Assembly (NCBI RefSeq): GCF_005484985.1
Contig: NZ_CP027942.1
Coordinates: 992,001-1,056,000, forward strand
Direction: 5' to 3'
Source of the DNA: Agrococcus sp. SGAir0287
GTDB lineage: Bacteria; Actinomycetota; Actinomycetes; Actinomycetales; Microbacteriaceae
DNA: 64,000 nucleotides
Shown: piece after piece, positions 11,069-21,262 of the stretch
How the letters are laid out: each line of letters begins with the position of its first letter
Numbering within the stretch: the stretch's first letter is position 1
The notes under the pieces: model-generated
What the model saw: only the letters and a program-made list of their open reading frames with translations
Database searches by the model: none
What the model was told of the DNA's origin: nothing
Position numbers and translations under genes: made by a program

Positions 11069-12874
11069 TTGTTCAACAAGCAGACGCGCGCGCGCGGCCT
11101 CATGGCCGTCGCTGCGGTCGGCGTCGCCGGTCTCGCGCTCTCGGCGTGCACGACCAGCGGCGACACGCCTGGCGCCAGCGGCAGCGGGGGCGGCGAGTCC
11201 GTGACGGTCGCCGTCACCAACGCCCTGACGTCGCTCAACTCGGCCACGCCCGACACGAACCTCAACACCAACGGCATGGCCGAGTACATCTCCGGCTCCA
11301 ACGGCGGTCTCGGCACCTTCTACCAGCTGGGCAGCGACTACAGCATCGTCCACGACGAGACGAACGTCTCGTACGAGCTCGTCTCCGACGACCCGCTGAC
11401 GGTGCAGTACTCGATCAACGACGGCGCCGTCTGGTCCGATGGCGAGCCCATCACGACGACCGACCTCCTGCTGACGTGGGCGATCACGTCGGGCTACTAC
11501 GACGACGTCACGATCGACCCCGAGTCGGGCGAGCCCACCTCGGGCACGCAGTACTTCCAGCTCGCCGGCAGCACCGCCGGCCTCGACACGACCTCGTACC
11601 CCGAGATCGACGAGGACGCGGGCACCATGACGATCACGTACTCCGAGCCCTACGTGGACTGGGAGCTCGCGGGCATGCTGTCGAAGCCCGCGCACGCGAT
11701 GGCGGAGATCGCCGGCGTGTCGCTCGAGGACGTGCAGACGGCGCTCGCCAACGAGACCCGTGGCGACCCGGCGAACCCCGCCGAGCCCGACGCGACGCTG
11801 CTCGCCCTCGGCGAGGCGTGGCTGACCGGCTACAACATCACCGAGATGCCGACCGACGAGAACGTCGTCGTCGGTGCCGGCCCGTACATCCTCTCGGACT
11901 TCACGGCCGACGACGGTGGCTCGGCCGTGTTCTCGCTGAACGAGAACTGGGCGGGCGACGCTCCGGCCTTCGACACGGTCATCATGTCGTTCATCGGCGA
12001 CACGACCGCGCAGGTCTCGGCGCTCCGCAACGGCGAGGTCGACCTGATCGCTCCCACGAGCATCACGGCCGACACGACGCAGGCGCTCGACGAGGCCGGC
12101 CTCGAGGTCGACCTGGGCGACGCGCTCTCGTACGACCACGTGGACCTGTCGTTCGACAGCCCCGTGTTCTCGAACCGCGACTACCGTGAGGCCTTCCTCC
12201 TCACGATCCCGCGCCAGCAGATCCTCGACTCGATCATCACGCCGATCAACCCCGAGGCCGAGGTGCTCAACTCGCAGCTGTTCGTCTCGTCGCAGCCCCA
12301 GTACGCCGACGCCGTCGCGGCGAACGGCTACGCGGAGAACTACGGCGACGTCGACATCGCCCGTGCCCAGGAGCTCCTGGCCGGCGCGACGCCCGAGATC
12401 ACCATCCTCTACAACACGGCGAACCCGAACCGCGTCGACACGTTCCAGCTGATCCAGCAGAGCGCGCAGCAGGCCGGCTTCATCGTGAACGACGGCGGAT
12501 CGCCCGACTGGTCCTCGCTGCTCGGCGGCGGCGGCTACGACGTGTCGATCTTCGGCTGGATCTCGGCGGGCGCCGGCTACGCCGGTCTGCCGCAGATCTG
12601 GCAGACGGGTGGCGGTGGCAACTACAACGCCTACTCGAACCCCGAGGTGGACTCGCTCGTCGACCAGACGCAGGTCATCATCGACGACACCGAGGCGATC
12701 GACGAGCTGCAGATCCAGATCGACACGCTGACGCAGTCGGACGCGTACGGTCTGCCGCTCTTCCAGACGCCGGGCCTCACCGCCGGCAACGGCCGAGTCG
12801 GTGGCGTCGGAGACTTCTTCGGCGGCCAGACCGGCATCTTCTACAACGTCCTCGACTGGACGCTCGAGGACTGA
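11069..12874 (+). CDS. Peptide ABC transporter substrate-binding lipoprotein
   Basis: 601 residues from a TTG start. The TTG is chosen because a strong AGGAGG lies 5 bases upstream and because it gives a normal signal peptide (NKQTRARGLMAVAAV) ending in the lipobox ALSAC. The mature part is a family 5 solute-binding protein with VWSDGEPITTTDLLLTW. It is followed by a strong terminator hairpin and then the permease genes. This arrangement is common where the binding protein must be made in excess. It is paralogous to the gene at 7804. Probable ligand: oligopeptides, not proven. Confidence 0.9.
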   Translation: MFNKQTRARGLMAVAAVGVAGLALSACTTSGDTPGASGSGGGESVTVAVTNALTSLNSATPDTNLNTNGMAEYISGSNGGLGTFYQLGSDYSIVHDETNVSYELVSDDPLTVQYSINDGAVWSDGEPITTTDLLLTWAITSGYYDDVTIDPESGEPTSGTQYFQLAGSTAGLDTTSYPEIDEDAGTMTITYSEPYVDWELAGMLSKPAHAMAEIAGVSLEDVQTALANETRGDPANPAEPDATLLALGEAWLTGYNITEMPTDENVVVGAGPYILSDFTADDGGSAVFSLNENWAGDAPAFDTVIMSFIGDTTAQVSALRNGEVDLIAPTSITADTTQALDEAGLEVDLGDALSYDHVDLSFDSPVFSNRDYREAFLLTIPRQQILDSIITPINPEAEVLNSQLFVSSQPQYADAVAANGYAENYGDVDIARAQELLAGATPEITILYNTANPNRVDTFQLIQQSAQQAGFIVNDGGSPDWSSLLGGGGYDVSIFGWISAGAGYAGLPQIWQTGGGGNYNAYSNPEVDSLVDQTQVIIDDTEAIDELQIQIDTLTQSDAYGLPLFQTPGLTAGNGRVGGVGDFFGGQTGIFYNVLDWTLED

Positions 12875-12892
12875 TCCCGCATCAGCACGGCA

Positions 12893-12929
12893 CGAGGGGG
12901 CGTCGGAGCACCACTCCGGCGCCCCCTCG
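12893..12929 (+). terminator. Strong hairpin after the binding-protein gene
   Basis: A 16-bp stem (12893-12908 with 12914-12929, one G-U pair) and a 5-base loop, with no T-run. It likely attenuates read-through into the permease genes. A new -10-like TAGCGT lies just after it at 12939-12944. Confidence 0.75.
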
Positions 12930-12996
12930 GGCGTGTACTAGCGTGTGCGTGCGGCGCGATCCGTCGCGCGCTCCGACGTAAGGAAGAAGGCCTGGG

Positions 12997-14532
12997 TTGA
13001 TCGGTTTCATCGTGCGACGCGTGCTCGCATCGATCCTCACGCTCGTCGTGGCATCGTTCATCATCTACGTGCTCGCGGCCTACGCGGGCAATCCTCTCCA
13101 GGAGCTGGAGTCGTCGAACGCGATCAACAAGGACCAGCTGATCGCGGCCCGCATCGCGGCGCTCGACCTCGACGTTCCGCCTCCGCTGCGCTGGTTCCTC
13201 TGGATCTCCGGCGCCGCCCGCTGCGTCGTGCCCTTCGCGGGCTGCGACCTCGGCGTGAACCTCCAGAACATCGAGGTCACGACCCTGCTGCCCGGCGCCA
13301 TGGTCTCGACCATCCGCCTCGTCTCGATCGCGACCGTCGTCGCGATCATCCTCGGCATCACGATCGGCGTCGTCTCGGCCCTGCGTCAGTACTCGGGCTT
13401 CGACGTCACGATCACGTTCTTCAGCTTCTTCCTCTTCTCGCTGCCGTCCTTCCTCGTCGCGGTGCTCCTCAAGGAGTTCATCGCCATCGGCGGCAACGAC
13501 TTCTTCCTCGATCCGCAGATACCGATCGTGACGCTCATCGTCATGACCGTCGTCTCCGGATTCGTCTGGCAGGCGATCATCGGCGGCGCGCTGCGGCGTC
13601 GCCTCATCACCGCCGCGGTGGCCGCAGTCGCCACCGCCGGCCTGCTGATCGTCATGCAGGCGACGAACTTCTTCCTGCAGCCCTCGCTCGGCCCCGTCGG
13701 CCTGCTCGTGCTCATCGCGGGCACGGTCGCCGCGGTGGTCGCGCTCGTCTCCGGCTTCCAGAACCGGCGTGCGCTGCTCTCGGCGGGCATCAGCGGCGCG
13801 CTCGCCTACGTGTCGTACTTCCTCGTGCAGGGCCTGTTCGACGTCTCGACGATCTGGACGATCATCTTCCTCGGCATCGTCGCCGTGGTCGTGGGCGTGC
13901 TGATCGGCGCCGTGCTCGGCGGACCCGACCGCGGTCAGGCGATGCTCGCCTCCGGCATCACGGCCTTCGTCGCCGGCGCCTTCGTCGTGCTCGACCGCGT
14001 CATGCAGTCGTGGCCCGCCTACCTCGACAACTCGAGGATCCGCGGACGCCCGATCGCGACGGTGAGCGGCGAGACGGCCGGCTTCTCGGGTGACGTCTGG
14101 GCGACGACGATCGACGCGACGATGCACTACACGCTGCCGACGATCGCGCTGCTCCTCATCTCGTTCGCCGGCTACACGCGCTACGCCCGCGCCGGCATGC
14201 TGGAGGTGCTGAACCAGGACTACGTGCGCACGGCGCGCGCGAAGGGCCTGCCCGAGCGCACGGTCGTCATGCGCCACGCGTTCCGCAACATGCTCATCCC
14301 GCTCACGACGATCGTCGCGGCGGACATCGGCGCGCTGCTCGGCGGCGCGATCATCACCGAGACGATCTTCGCGATCGCCGGCATGGGCCAGCTGTTCAAC
14401 AACTCGCTGCGGACGAGCGACCTCAATCCGCTCATGGGCTACTTCGTGGTGATCGCGATCATGGCCATCCTGTTCAACTTCGTGGCGGACCTCTGCTACG
14501 CGGCCCTCGACCCGAGAGTGCGGGTGAAATGA
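12997..14532 (+). CDS. ABC transporter permease, DppB/OppB type, unusually long
   Basis: 511 residues from a TTG start preceded by GGAAGAAGG. The first 60 residues are a classical DppB N-terminus (IGFIVRRVLASILTLVVASF). The C-terminal 130 residues carry the coupling-loop region (YVRTARAKGLPERTVVMRHAFRNMLIPLTT), which contacts the ATPase. Between them lies an extra region of about 150 residues with four or five more hydrophobic helices (roughly residues 185-335), so the protein is about 180 residues longer than a normal DppB. It is followed after one base by the second permease. Confidence 0.9.
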   Translation: MIGFIVRRVLASILTLVVASFIIYVLAAYAGNPLQELESSNAINKDQLIAARIAALDLDVPPPLRWFLWISGAARCVVPFAGCDLGVNLQNIEVTTLLPGAMVSTIRLVSIATVVAIILGITIGVVSALRQYSGFDVTITFFSFFLFSLPSFLVAVLLKEFIAIGGNDFFLDPQIPIVTLIVMTVVSGFVWQAIIGGALRRRLITAAVAAVATAGLLIVMQATNFFLQPSLGPVGLLVLIAGTVAAVVALVSGFQNRRALLSAGISGALAYVSYFLVQGLFDVSTIWTIIFLGIVAVVVGVLIGAVLGGPDRGQAMLASGITAFVAGAFVVLDRVMQSWPAYLDNSRIRGRPIATVSGETAGFSGDVWATTIDATMHYTLPTIALLLISFAGYTRYARAGMLEVLNQDYVRTARAKGLPERTVVMRHAFRNMLIPLTTIVAADIGALLGGAIITETIFAIAGMGQLFNNSLRTSDLNPLMGYFVVIAIMAILFNFVADLCYAALDPRVRVK

Positions 14533-14533
14533 G

Positions 14534-15484
14534 ATGACGACGACCACGCAGAACCAGGCCTCCACCGAGGGCAAGGAGAGCCGCAGCCAGGGGCAGCTCA
14601 TCCTGCTCCGATTCGTCAAGAACCCCATCGCGATGGTGTCCCTCGTGCTGCTCGTCGGCATCTGGGTGTTCTCCGTCTCGGCGATCGGCCTCGGACCCAT
14701 CCCGGGCTGGTGGCCCTACGACTACACGACGCCGCTGTCGGTCGACGGACGCTCGCCGACCGCCGAGCACCCCTTCGGCCTCAGCCGCATCGGCGTCGAC
14801 TACTTCGCGCTCGTCATGCGCGGCCTGCAGAACTCGTACTTCGTGCTCATCGTCATCGCAGGCGTGGGCACGGTCGTCGGCACGGTCGTGGGCGCCATCG
14901 CCGGCTACTACCGAGGCTGGGTCGACGCCGTGCTCATGCGCATCACCGACGTCTTCATCGTGCTGCCCTCGATCGTCATCGGCGCCATCGTCGGCAAGCT
15001 CGTGTCGGGCTCGCTCGGCGTGTGGCTCCTCGCGATCCTCCTCGGCTTCACGGTGTGGATGGGCATCGCGCGACTCGTGCGCGCCGAGTTCCTCTCGCTG
15101 CGCGAGCGCGAGTTCGTCGAGGCCGCGCGCGTCGCGGGCGCGAGCGACACGCGCATCATCTTCAAGCACATCCTCCCGAACGCCGTCGGCGTCGTGATCG
15201 TCGCGTCCACGCTGCTGGCAGCGGCCGCGATCCTGCTCGAGACCGGCCTCAGCTTCCTCGGCTACGGCATCCAGCCGCCCGAGTCGTCGCTCGGCCGACT
15301 CATCTCGGAGAATCAGACGTCGTTCGCGACGCGCCCGTGGCTGTACTGGTGGCCGGCGCTGTTCATCGTGACGCCCGCGCTGCTCATCAACTTCATCGGT
15401 GACGGGCTCCGCGACGCGTTCGACCCGCGGCAGAAGCGCTTCTCGCGCCGACGCACGAAGGAGCTCCCCGGCGATGCGGCCTGA
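14534..15484 (+). CDS. ABC transporter permease, DppC/OppC type
   Basis: 316 residues. A polar N-terminus, one helix, a periplasmic loop containing the DppC-type HPFGLSRIGVDYFALVMRG, and a five-helix core. The EAA-type coupling loop is EFVEAARVAGASDTRIIFKHILPN. It pairs with the permease at 12997 to form the membrane channel of a peptide importer. The ATG lies 2 bases after the previous stop. The next gene in the same direction is the ATPase at 16181, but an oppositely oriented gene sits between. Confidence 0.93.
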   Translation: MTTTTQNQASTEGKESRSQGQLILLRFVKNPIAMVSLVLLVGIWVFSVSAIGLGPIPGWWPYDYTTPLSVDGRSPTAEHPFGLSRIGVDYFALVMRGLQNSYFVLIVIAGVGTVVGTVVGAIAGYYRGWVDAVLMRITDVFIVLPSIVIGAIVGKLVSGSLGVWLLAILLGFTVWMGIARLVRAEFLSLREREFVEAARVAGASDTRIIFKHILPNAVGVVIVASTLLAAAAILLETGLSFLGYGIQPPESSLGRLISENQTSFATRPWLYWWPALFIVTPALLINFIGDGLRDAFDPRQKRFSRRRTKELPGDAA

Positions 15485-15487
15485 TCG

Positions 15488-16123
15488 TCAGGCGCCGGCG
15501 ATGAGCCACGCGGCGACGGGGGCGGCGACCACGGCGAGCGTCGCGACGGCGATCGTCGCGACGTGCCAGGTGCGCGACACGGCGACGTCGTCGGCGTCGC
15601 CCACCGCGACGCGGCCCTCGTCGAGCGCGCGCTGCCAGCGGTCGCGGACGAGCGCGGCGACGTCGCCCGACTCCGTGCCCGGCACGTCGCCGACGTGGAC
15701 GACCCGCTCGAGCCTCGCGCGCTCGTCCGGACTGCCCTCGCGGCGCACGCGGCGCTCCGCGCCCCACGCCGAGATGCGGCTGGGCTGCGGCGCGACGAAG
15801 ACCGGCACGGCCCCGCGCGGCGTGCGCAGCGTCACCGACCACCGCGTCGAGACGTCGACGAGCGCGTCGAACGGCACGCGGCGCGTCGAGAGCACGTTGC
15901 GCACCGTGACGCCGTCCGCGTCGACGGCGACGTACGGCGGCCAGAGCACGGCCCACGCCACGATCGCGGCGGCGACGACCGTCGGGATCGCGGCGCGCGC
16001 CTGCGGCGCCTCGGCGCCGCTGACCCACAGCGCGACGCCGATGGCGGCGAGCAGCGCCCAGATGACGATCGCGAACGCTCGATGCGTTCGCGAGTGGACG
16101 ACGACCGGTTCCCCCTGTGGCAC
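15488..16123 (-). CDS. Membrane protein with bacterial PH (bPH_6-like) domain
   Basis: 211 residues from GTG at 16123. Two membrane helices near the N-terminus (about residues 16-36 and 48-66) are followed by a PH-like beta segment (VAVDADGVTVRNVLSTRRVPFDALVDVS) and a third helix at the C-terminus (about 187-209). PF10756-like PH domains of this layout are common and uncharacterised in actinobacteria. GAGAAT (a weak -10 candidate) stands 6 bases before the start. The gene lies antisense inside the peptide transporter operon, ending 3 bases from the permease stop. Confidence 0.7.
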   Translation of the reverse strand: MPQGEPVVVHSRTHRAFAIVIWALLAAIGVALWVSGAEAPQARAAIPTVVAAAIVAWAVLWPPYVAVDADGVTVRNVLSTRRVPFDALVDVSTRWSVTLRTPRGAVPVFVAPQPSRISAWGAERRVRREGSPDERARLERVVHVGDVPGTESGDVAALVRDRWQRALDEGRVAVGDADDVAVSRTWHVATIAVATLAVVAAPVAAWLIAGA

Positions 16124-16180
16124 CGAAGCATTCTCGCAGGACCACGCCCACAGGCGCGGCCTCGACGGAAGGAAGACACG

Positions 16181-18037
16181 GTGACCGACCGCCTCGCACC
16201 TCCAGCCCTCGAGATCACCGACCTCAGCGTCGACTTCGCCGTCGAGGGCTACTGGCGCCCCGCCGCCAAGCACCTGACGTACTCGATCGACCGCGGCGAG
16301 GTCGTCGCAGTCGTCGGCGAGTCCGGCTCGGGCAAGAGCGTCAGCTCCATGGCGATCCTCGACCTGCTGCCGAAGACCGCCCGCGTGCGCGGCAGCATCA
16401 AGCTCGACGGCGAGGAGCTGCTCGGCATCACGCCGGCGCAGATGCGCTCGCTGCGCGGCGAGCGCGTCGCGGCCATCTTCCAGGAGCCGATGACGGCGCT
16501 GAACCCCGTCTTCACCGTCGGCTTCCAGATCATGGAGGCGCTGCGCACGCATCGCTCGATGCTGCCGAGCGCCGCGAAGGCGCGAGCGCTCGAGCTGCTC
16601 GAGATGGTCGAGCTGCCCGACCCCATGAAGGCGTTCAAGTCGTACCCGCACCAGCTCTCGGGCGGCCAGCGGCAGCGCGCGATGATCGCGCAGTCGCTCT
16701 CGCTCGACCCCGAGCTGCTCATCGCCGACGAGCCCACGACGGCGCTCGACGTGACGGTGCAGGCCGAGATCCTCGACCTCATGCGCAACCTCAAGGACGA
16801 GCTCGGCTCGGCCGTGCTGCTCATCACCCACGACATGGGCGTCGTCGCCGACCTCGCCGACCGCATCGTCGTCATGGAGAAGGGCGACCTCGTCGAGCAG
16901 GGCGAGGTGCGCCAGATCTTCGACGCGCCCGCGCATCCGTACACGCAGATGCTGCTCGCGGCCGTGCCCCGCCTCGGCGAGGGCGGGGAGGGGAAGGCGA
17001 TCGACGTGACCGCCGCCCTCGCGCTGAGCGCCGAGGGCGAGGAGCTCGACCGCGAGCTCGAGGAGCGCGCCGCCGAGAACCTCCGCATCGCCGAGCGCGC
17101 GCAGCGCGAGGAGGCCGCGGAGGCCGACGCGGCGAAGGACGTGCTCGTCGTCGACGACGTGATCGTCGAGTACGGCCGTCGCGGCAAGCTCGGCACCTTC
17201 CGCGCCGTCGACCAGGTCTCGATGCACATCGCCGAGGGCGAGGTGCTCGGCCTCGTCGGCGAGTCGGGCTCGGGCAAGTCGACGATCGGGCGCGCCGCCA
17301 TCGGCCTGCAGCCCATCGCGGGCGGCCGCCTCACGGTCGACGGCATCGACGTCACCGCGAAGGACCGTGCGACGCGCGCACGGCTGACGAGGTCCGTCGG
17401 CATCGTCTTCCAGGACCCGTCGTCGTCGCTGAACCCGCGCCTCCCCATCGGCGAGTCGATCGGCGAGCCGATGCTGCTGGCGAAGGTGGCGAAGGGCAAG
17501 GAGCTCGAGGAGCGCGTCGTCGGGCTGCTCGAGAGCGTGCGCCTGCCCGCGTCGTACCGCAACCGCTACCCGCACGAGCTCTCGGGCGGCCAGAAGCAGC
17601 GCGTCGGCATCGCCCGCGCGCTGTCGATGGACCCGCGCCTCCTCGTCGCGGACGAGCCGACGAGCGCGCTCGACGTGTCCGTGCAGGCGACGGTGCTCGA
17701 GCTGCTGCAGGAGCTGCAGCGCGAGCGCGGCTTCGCATGCCTCTTCATCAGCCACGACCTCGCGGTCGTCGACATCATGGCCGACCGCATCGCCGTGATG
17801 CACCACGGCGAGATCGTCGAGCAGGGGCCGCGCGACGCGATCCTGCGCGCGCCGAAGGAGCCGTACACGCAGCGCCTCATCGCGGCGATCCCCGTGCCCG
17901 ACCCCGACCAGCAGCGTGCCCGCCGCGCGCTGCGCCACCAGGTGCTCGTGCAGACGGCCGAGGAGTCGAACGAGGGCGAGATCGTGGGCGGCGACGACGG
18001 CGTCGCGCCGATCATCGAGGAGACCCCGCGCACCTGA
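16181..18037 (+). CDS. Double ATP-binding subunit of peptide ABC transporter (DppD-DppF fusion)
   Basis: 618 residues, two complete ABC ATPase domains in one chain. First domain: Walker A GESGSGKS at 46-53, signature LSGGQRQR, Walker B LLIADEPTTALD. Second domain: Walker A GESGSGKS from residue 360, signature LSGGQKQR, LLVADEPTSALD. Each is followed by an oligopeptide-type C-terminal region. The GTG start is preceded by GGAAGGAAG. This subunit would energise the permeases at 12997 and 14534. It must be transcribed across or independently of the antisense gene at 15488-16123. A perfect 15-bp hairpin follows the stop. Confidence 0.93.
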   Translation: MTDRLAPPALEITDLSVDFAVEGYWRPAAKHLTYSIDRGEVVAVVGESGSGKSVSSMAILDLLPKTARVRGSIKLDGEELLGITPAQMRSLRGERVAAIFQEPMTALNPVFTVGFQIMEALRTHRSMLPSAAKARALELLEMVELPDPMKAFKSYPHQLSGGQRQRAMIAQSLSLDPELLIADEPTTALDVTVQAEILDLMRNLKDELGSAVLLITHDMGVVADLADRIVVMEKGDLVEQGEVRQIFDAPAHPYTQMLLAAVPRLGEGGEGKAIDVTAALALSAEGEELDRELEERAAENLRIAERAQREEAAEADAAKDVLVVDDVIVEYGRRGKLGTFRAVDQVSMHIAEGEVLGLVGESGSGKSTIGRAAIGLQPIAGGRLTVDGIDVTAKDRATRARLTRSVGIVFQDPSSSLNPRLPIGESIGEPMLLAKVAKGKELEERVVGLLESVRLPASYRNRYPHELSGGQKQRVGIARALSMDPRLLVADEPTSALDVSVQATVLELLQELQRERGFACLFISHDLAVVDIMADRIAVMHHGEIVEQGPRDAILRAPKEPYTQRLIAAIPVPDPDQQRARRALRHQVLVQTAEESNEGEIVGGDDGVAPIIEETPRT

Positions 18038-18043
18038 TGCCCG

Positions 18044-18083
18044 GCATCCCTGCCTCGACGCGGTAGCATCGAGGCAGGGATGC
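18044..18083 (+). terminator. 15-bp hairpin: ATPase-gene terminator overlapping the typA promoter
   Basis: GCATCCCTGCCTCGA (18044-18058) and its exact reverse complement (18069-18083) enclose a 10-base loop. The loop and first stem base contain TAGCAT (18064-18069), a good -10 for typA. The same sequence may end ATPase-gene transcripts and start typA. Confidence 0.65.
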
Positions 18084-18203
18084 GCGCGTTCGTGCCGCGA
18101 TCCCGACATCCGTCCAACGCAGCTGCAGCGCGACGGTGCCGCGCCCGCGATCTCGTCGTGCGCGGCGCCCTGCCAGCCGCATCCCGAGCCCGAGAGGCTG
18201 AGC

Positions 18204-20120
<1,917 letters not shown>

Positions 20121-20123
20121 CCC

Positions 20124-20199
20124 GATTGGTCACTTCTGCTTCGTGATTGGGCAGTAGTGGTTCGCGACACGCCGTGCTGCGAACCATTACTGCCCAATC
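20124..20199 (+). repeat. Left inverted end of the DUF559 element
   Basis: A 16-base terminal segment, a 5-base spacer (TTCGT), then a hairpin with 21-base arms and a 13-base loop. It matches 21187-21262 in reverse complement except for the spacer, two loop bases and one arm base. Confidence 0.9.
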
Positions 20200-20305
20200 G
20201 GCGTCTCCGGCGGTGATGCGGGAGTCGCGGATGCACAGGCAAGAGCTCTCCACAGCCGCGAGGATGCGGGAGAGAGGGCGGGGCGGTCGGGGACAGGATC
20301 CGCGC

Positions 20306-21199
20306 ATGGACCTCGATCACACCTCGGAGCCGTTCACCGTCGCACGAGCACTGGCTGCCGGTCGCACGCGAGGCGATCTGCGCTCACCCGATCTCGTCGC
20401 GCCCACGCGCGGGGCCCGCGTCGGCGTCGCGCAGCACGCCGTCGACCCCCGCGCAGCCTTCCTCGGCTCCCTCGAGGAGCTTGCGCGCGACGACCAGTTC
20501 TTCTCGCATGTGACGGCCGCCCGCATCCACGGGATGCCGCTGCCGGCACGGCTCGACGACGAGCCGATCCACCTCGCATCGCCGTCGTTCACGAGCCGCA
20601 TGCGCCGGGACGGGGTCGTCGGGCACCGCATCAAGGCGACCGTCGTCGAGGTCGCCGGTCACCGCGTCGAGAGCATCCCCGACGCCTTCGTGCATCTCGG
20701 CACCTCGTCCTTGACGCTCGACGAGCTCGTCGAGGTCGGCGACTGGATCGTGAGCCGTCGACGCGAGCGCCGGCTCACGCCGACCGATCTACGCGAGCAC
20801 GCCCGGCACTTCACGGGTGCGCGCGGGATCGCCCGGGTGCACAAGGCCATCCCGCTGGTGCGCGTGGGCTCCGACTCTCCCGGCGAGACGCGCACGCGAC
20901 TGCTGCTGCGACGCGCCGGACTGCCGGAGCCCGTGCTGCAGCATCAGGTGCGCGATGGACGGGCACGCGTCATCGCAACCCTCGACCTCGCGTATCCGCA
21001 GCTGCTCGTGGGCATGGAGTACGACGGCGCCTACCACCGGCTCGACGCGGAGCAGTTCGGCTACGACATCCGTCGCTCTGCCGCGCTCGATGCGCTCGGG
21101 TGGCGGATCATCCGCATCTCGCATGCGGACATCGTCGACGGCGGCCAGCGCATCCTCCCGCTCATCCGCGCCGCGCGGAGTCGGTCGATTGGGCAGTAG
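20306..21199 (+). CDS. AbiEi-like N-terminus plus DUF559 (Vsr-like) endonuclease-fold protein
   Basis: 297 residues from ATG 20306 (GGACAGG upstream; an ATG at 20231 in frame is an alternative). The N-terminal part (about 10-45, VARALAAGRTRGDLRSPDLV) resembles the AbiEi antitoxin-type winged-helix domain. The C-terminal part (about 190-285) is a DUF559/MTES_1575-like PD-(D/E)XK fold related to very-short-patch-repair nuclease: Glu194 in SPGETRTR, Asp227 in TLDLAYP, Glu238 in GMEYDGAYHR, and LGWRIIRIS. The last residues (SIGQ) are encoded by the element's right end. The protein is a candidate for the enzyme acting on the element's ends; equally it could be a defence or repair protein with REP-like flanks. 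Confidence 0.75.
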   Translation: MDLDHTSEPFTVARALAAGRTRGDLRSPDLVAPTRGARVGVAQHAVDPRAAFLGSLEELARDDQFFSHVTAARIHGMPLPARLDDEPIHLASPSFTSRMRRDGVVGHRIKATVVEVAGHRVESIPDAFVHLGTSSLTLDELVEVGDWIVSRRRERRLTPTDLREHARHFTGARGIARVHKAIPLVRVGSDSPGETRTRLLLRRAGLPEPVLQHQVRDGRARVIATLDLAYPQLLVGMEYDGAYHRLDAEQFGYDIRRSAALDALGWRIIRISHADIVDGGQRILPLIRAARSRSIGQ

Positions 21200-21262
21200 T
21201 GGTTCGCTGCGCGGCGTGTCGCGAACCACTACTGCCCAATCGGGCGGCAGAAGTGACCAATC
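21187..21262 (-). repeat. Right inverted end of the DUF559 element
   Basis: The mirror of 20124-20199. The hairpin stem (21187-21207 with 21221-21241) is perfect, and the flanking C and G extend it to 22 bp. The TAG stop of the internal gene (21197-21199) and the last two bases of the TGA stop of the LLM gene (21261-21262) lie inside it. Confidence 0.9.

Larger units (their letters stand above)
20124..21262 (+). mobile_element. Compact element with nested inverted ends around one AbiEi/DUF559 gene
   Basis: The segment starts with GATTGGTCACTTCTGC (20124-20139) and ends with its exact reverse complement (21247-21262). Inside each end sits a hairpin: left arms 20145-20165 and 20179-20199 (one G-T wobble), right arms 21187-21207 and 21221-21241 (perfect). 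Taken whole, the ends are about 76-bp inverted repeats of each other, differing in a 5-base spacer, two loop bases and one arm base. The only gene inside has its stop codon within the right hairpin. The element sits exactly between the 3' ends of convergent genes typA and the LLM monooxygenase. No target duplication is obvious. Mobility is inferred. Confidence 0.7.

Noticed and set aside
20147..20305. An earlier start for the DUF559 gene inside the left hairpin
   Set aside because: The frame is open, but the residues are encoded by the inverted end and have no ribosome binding site; ATG 20306 gives the normal AbiEi-like start.
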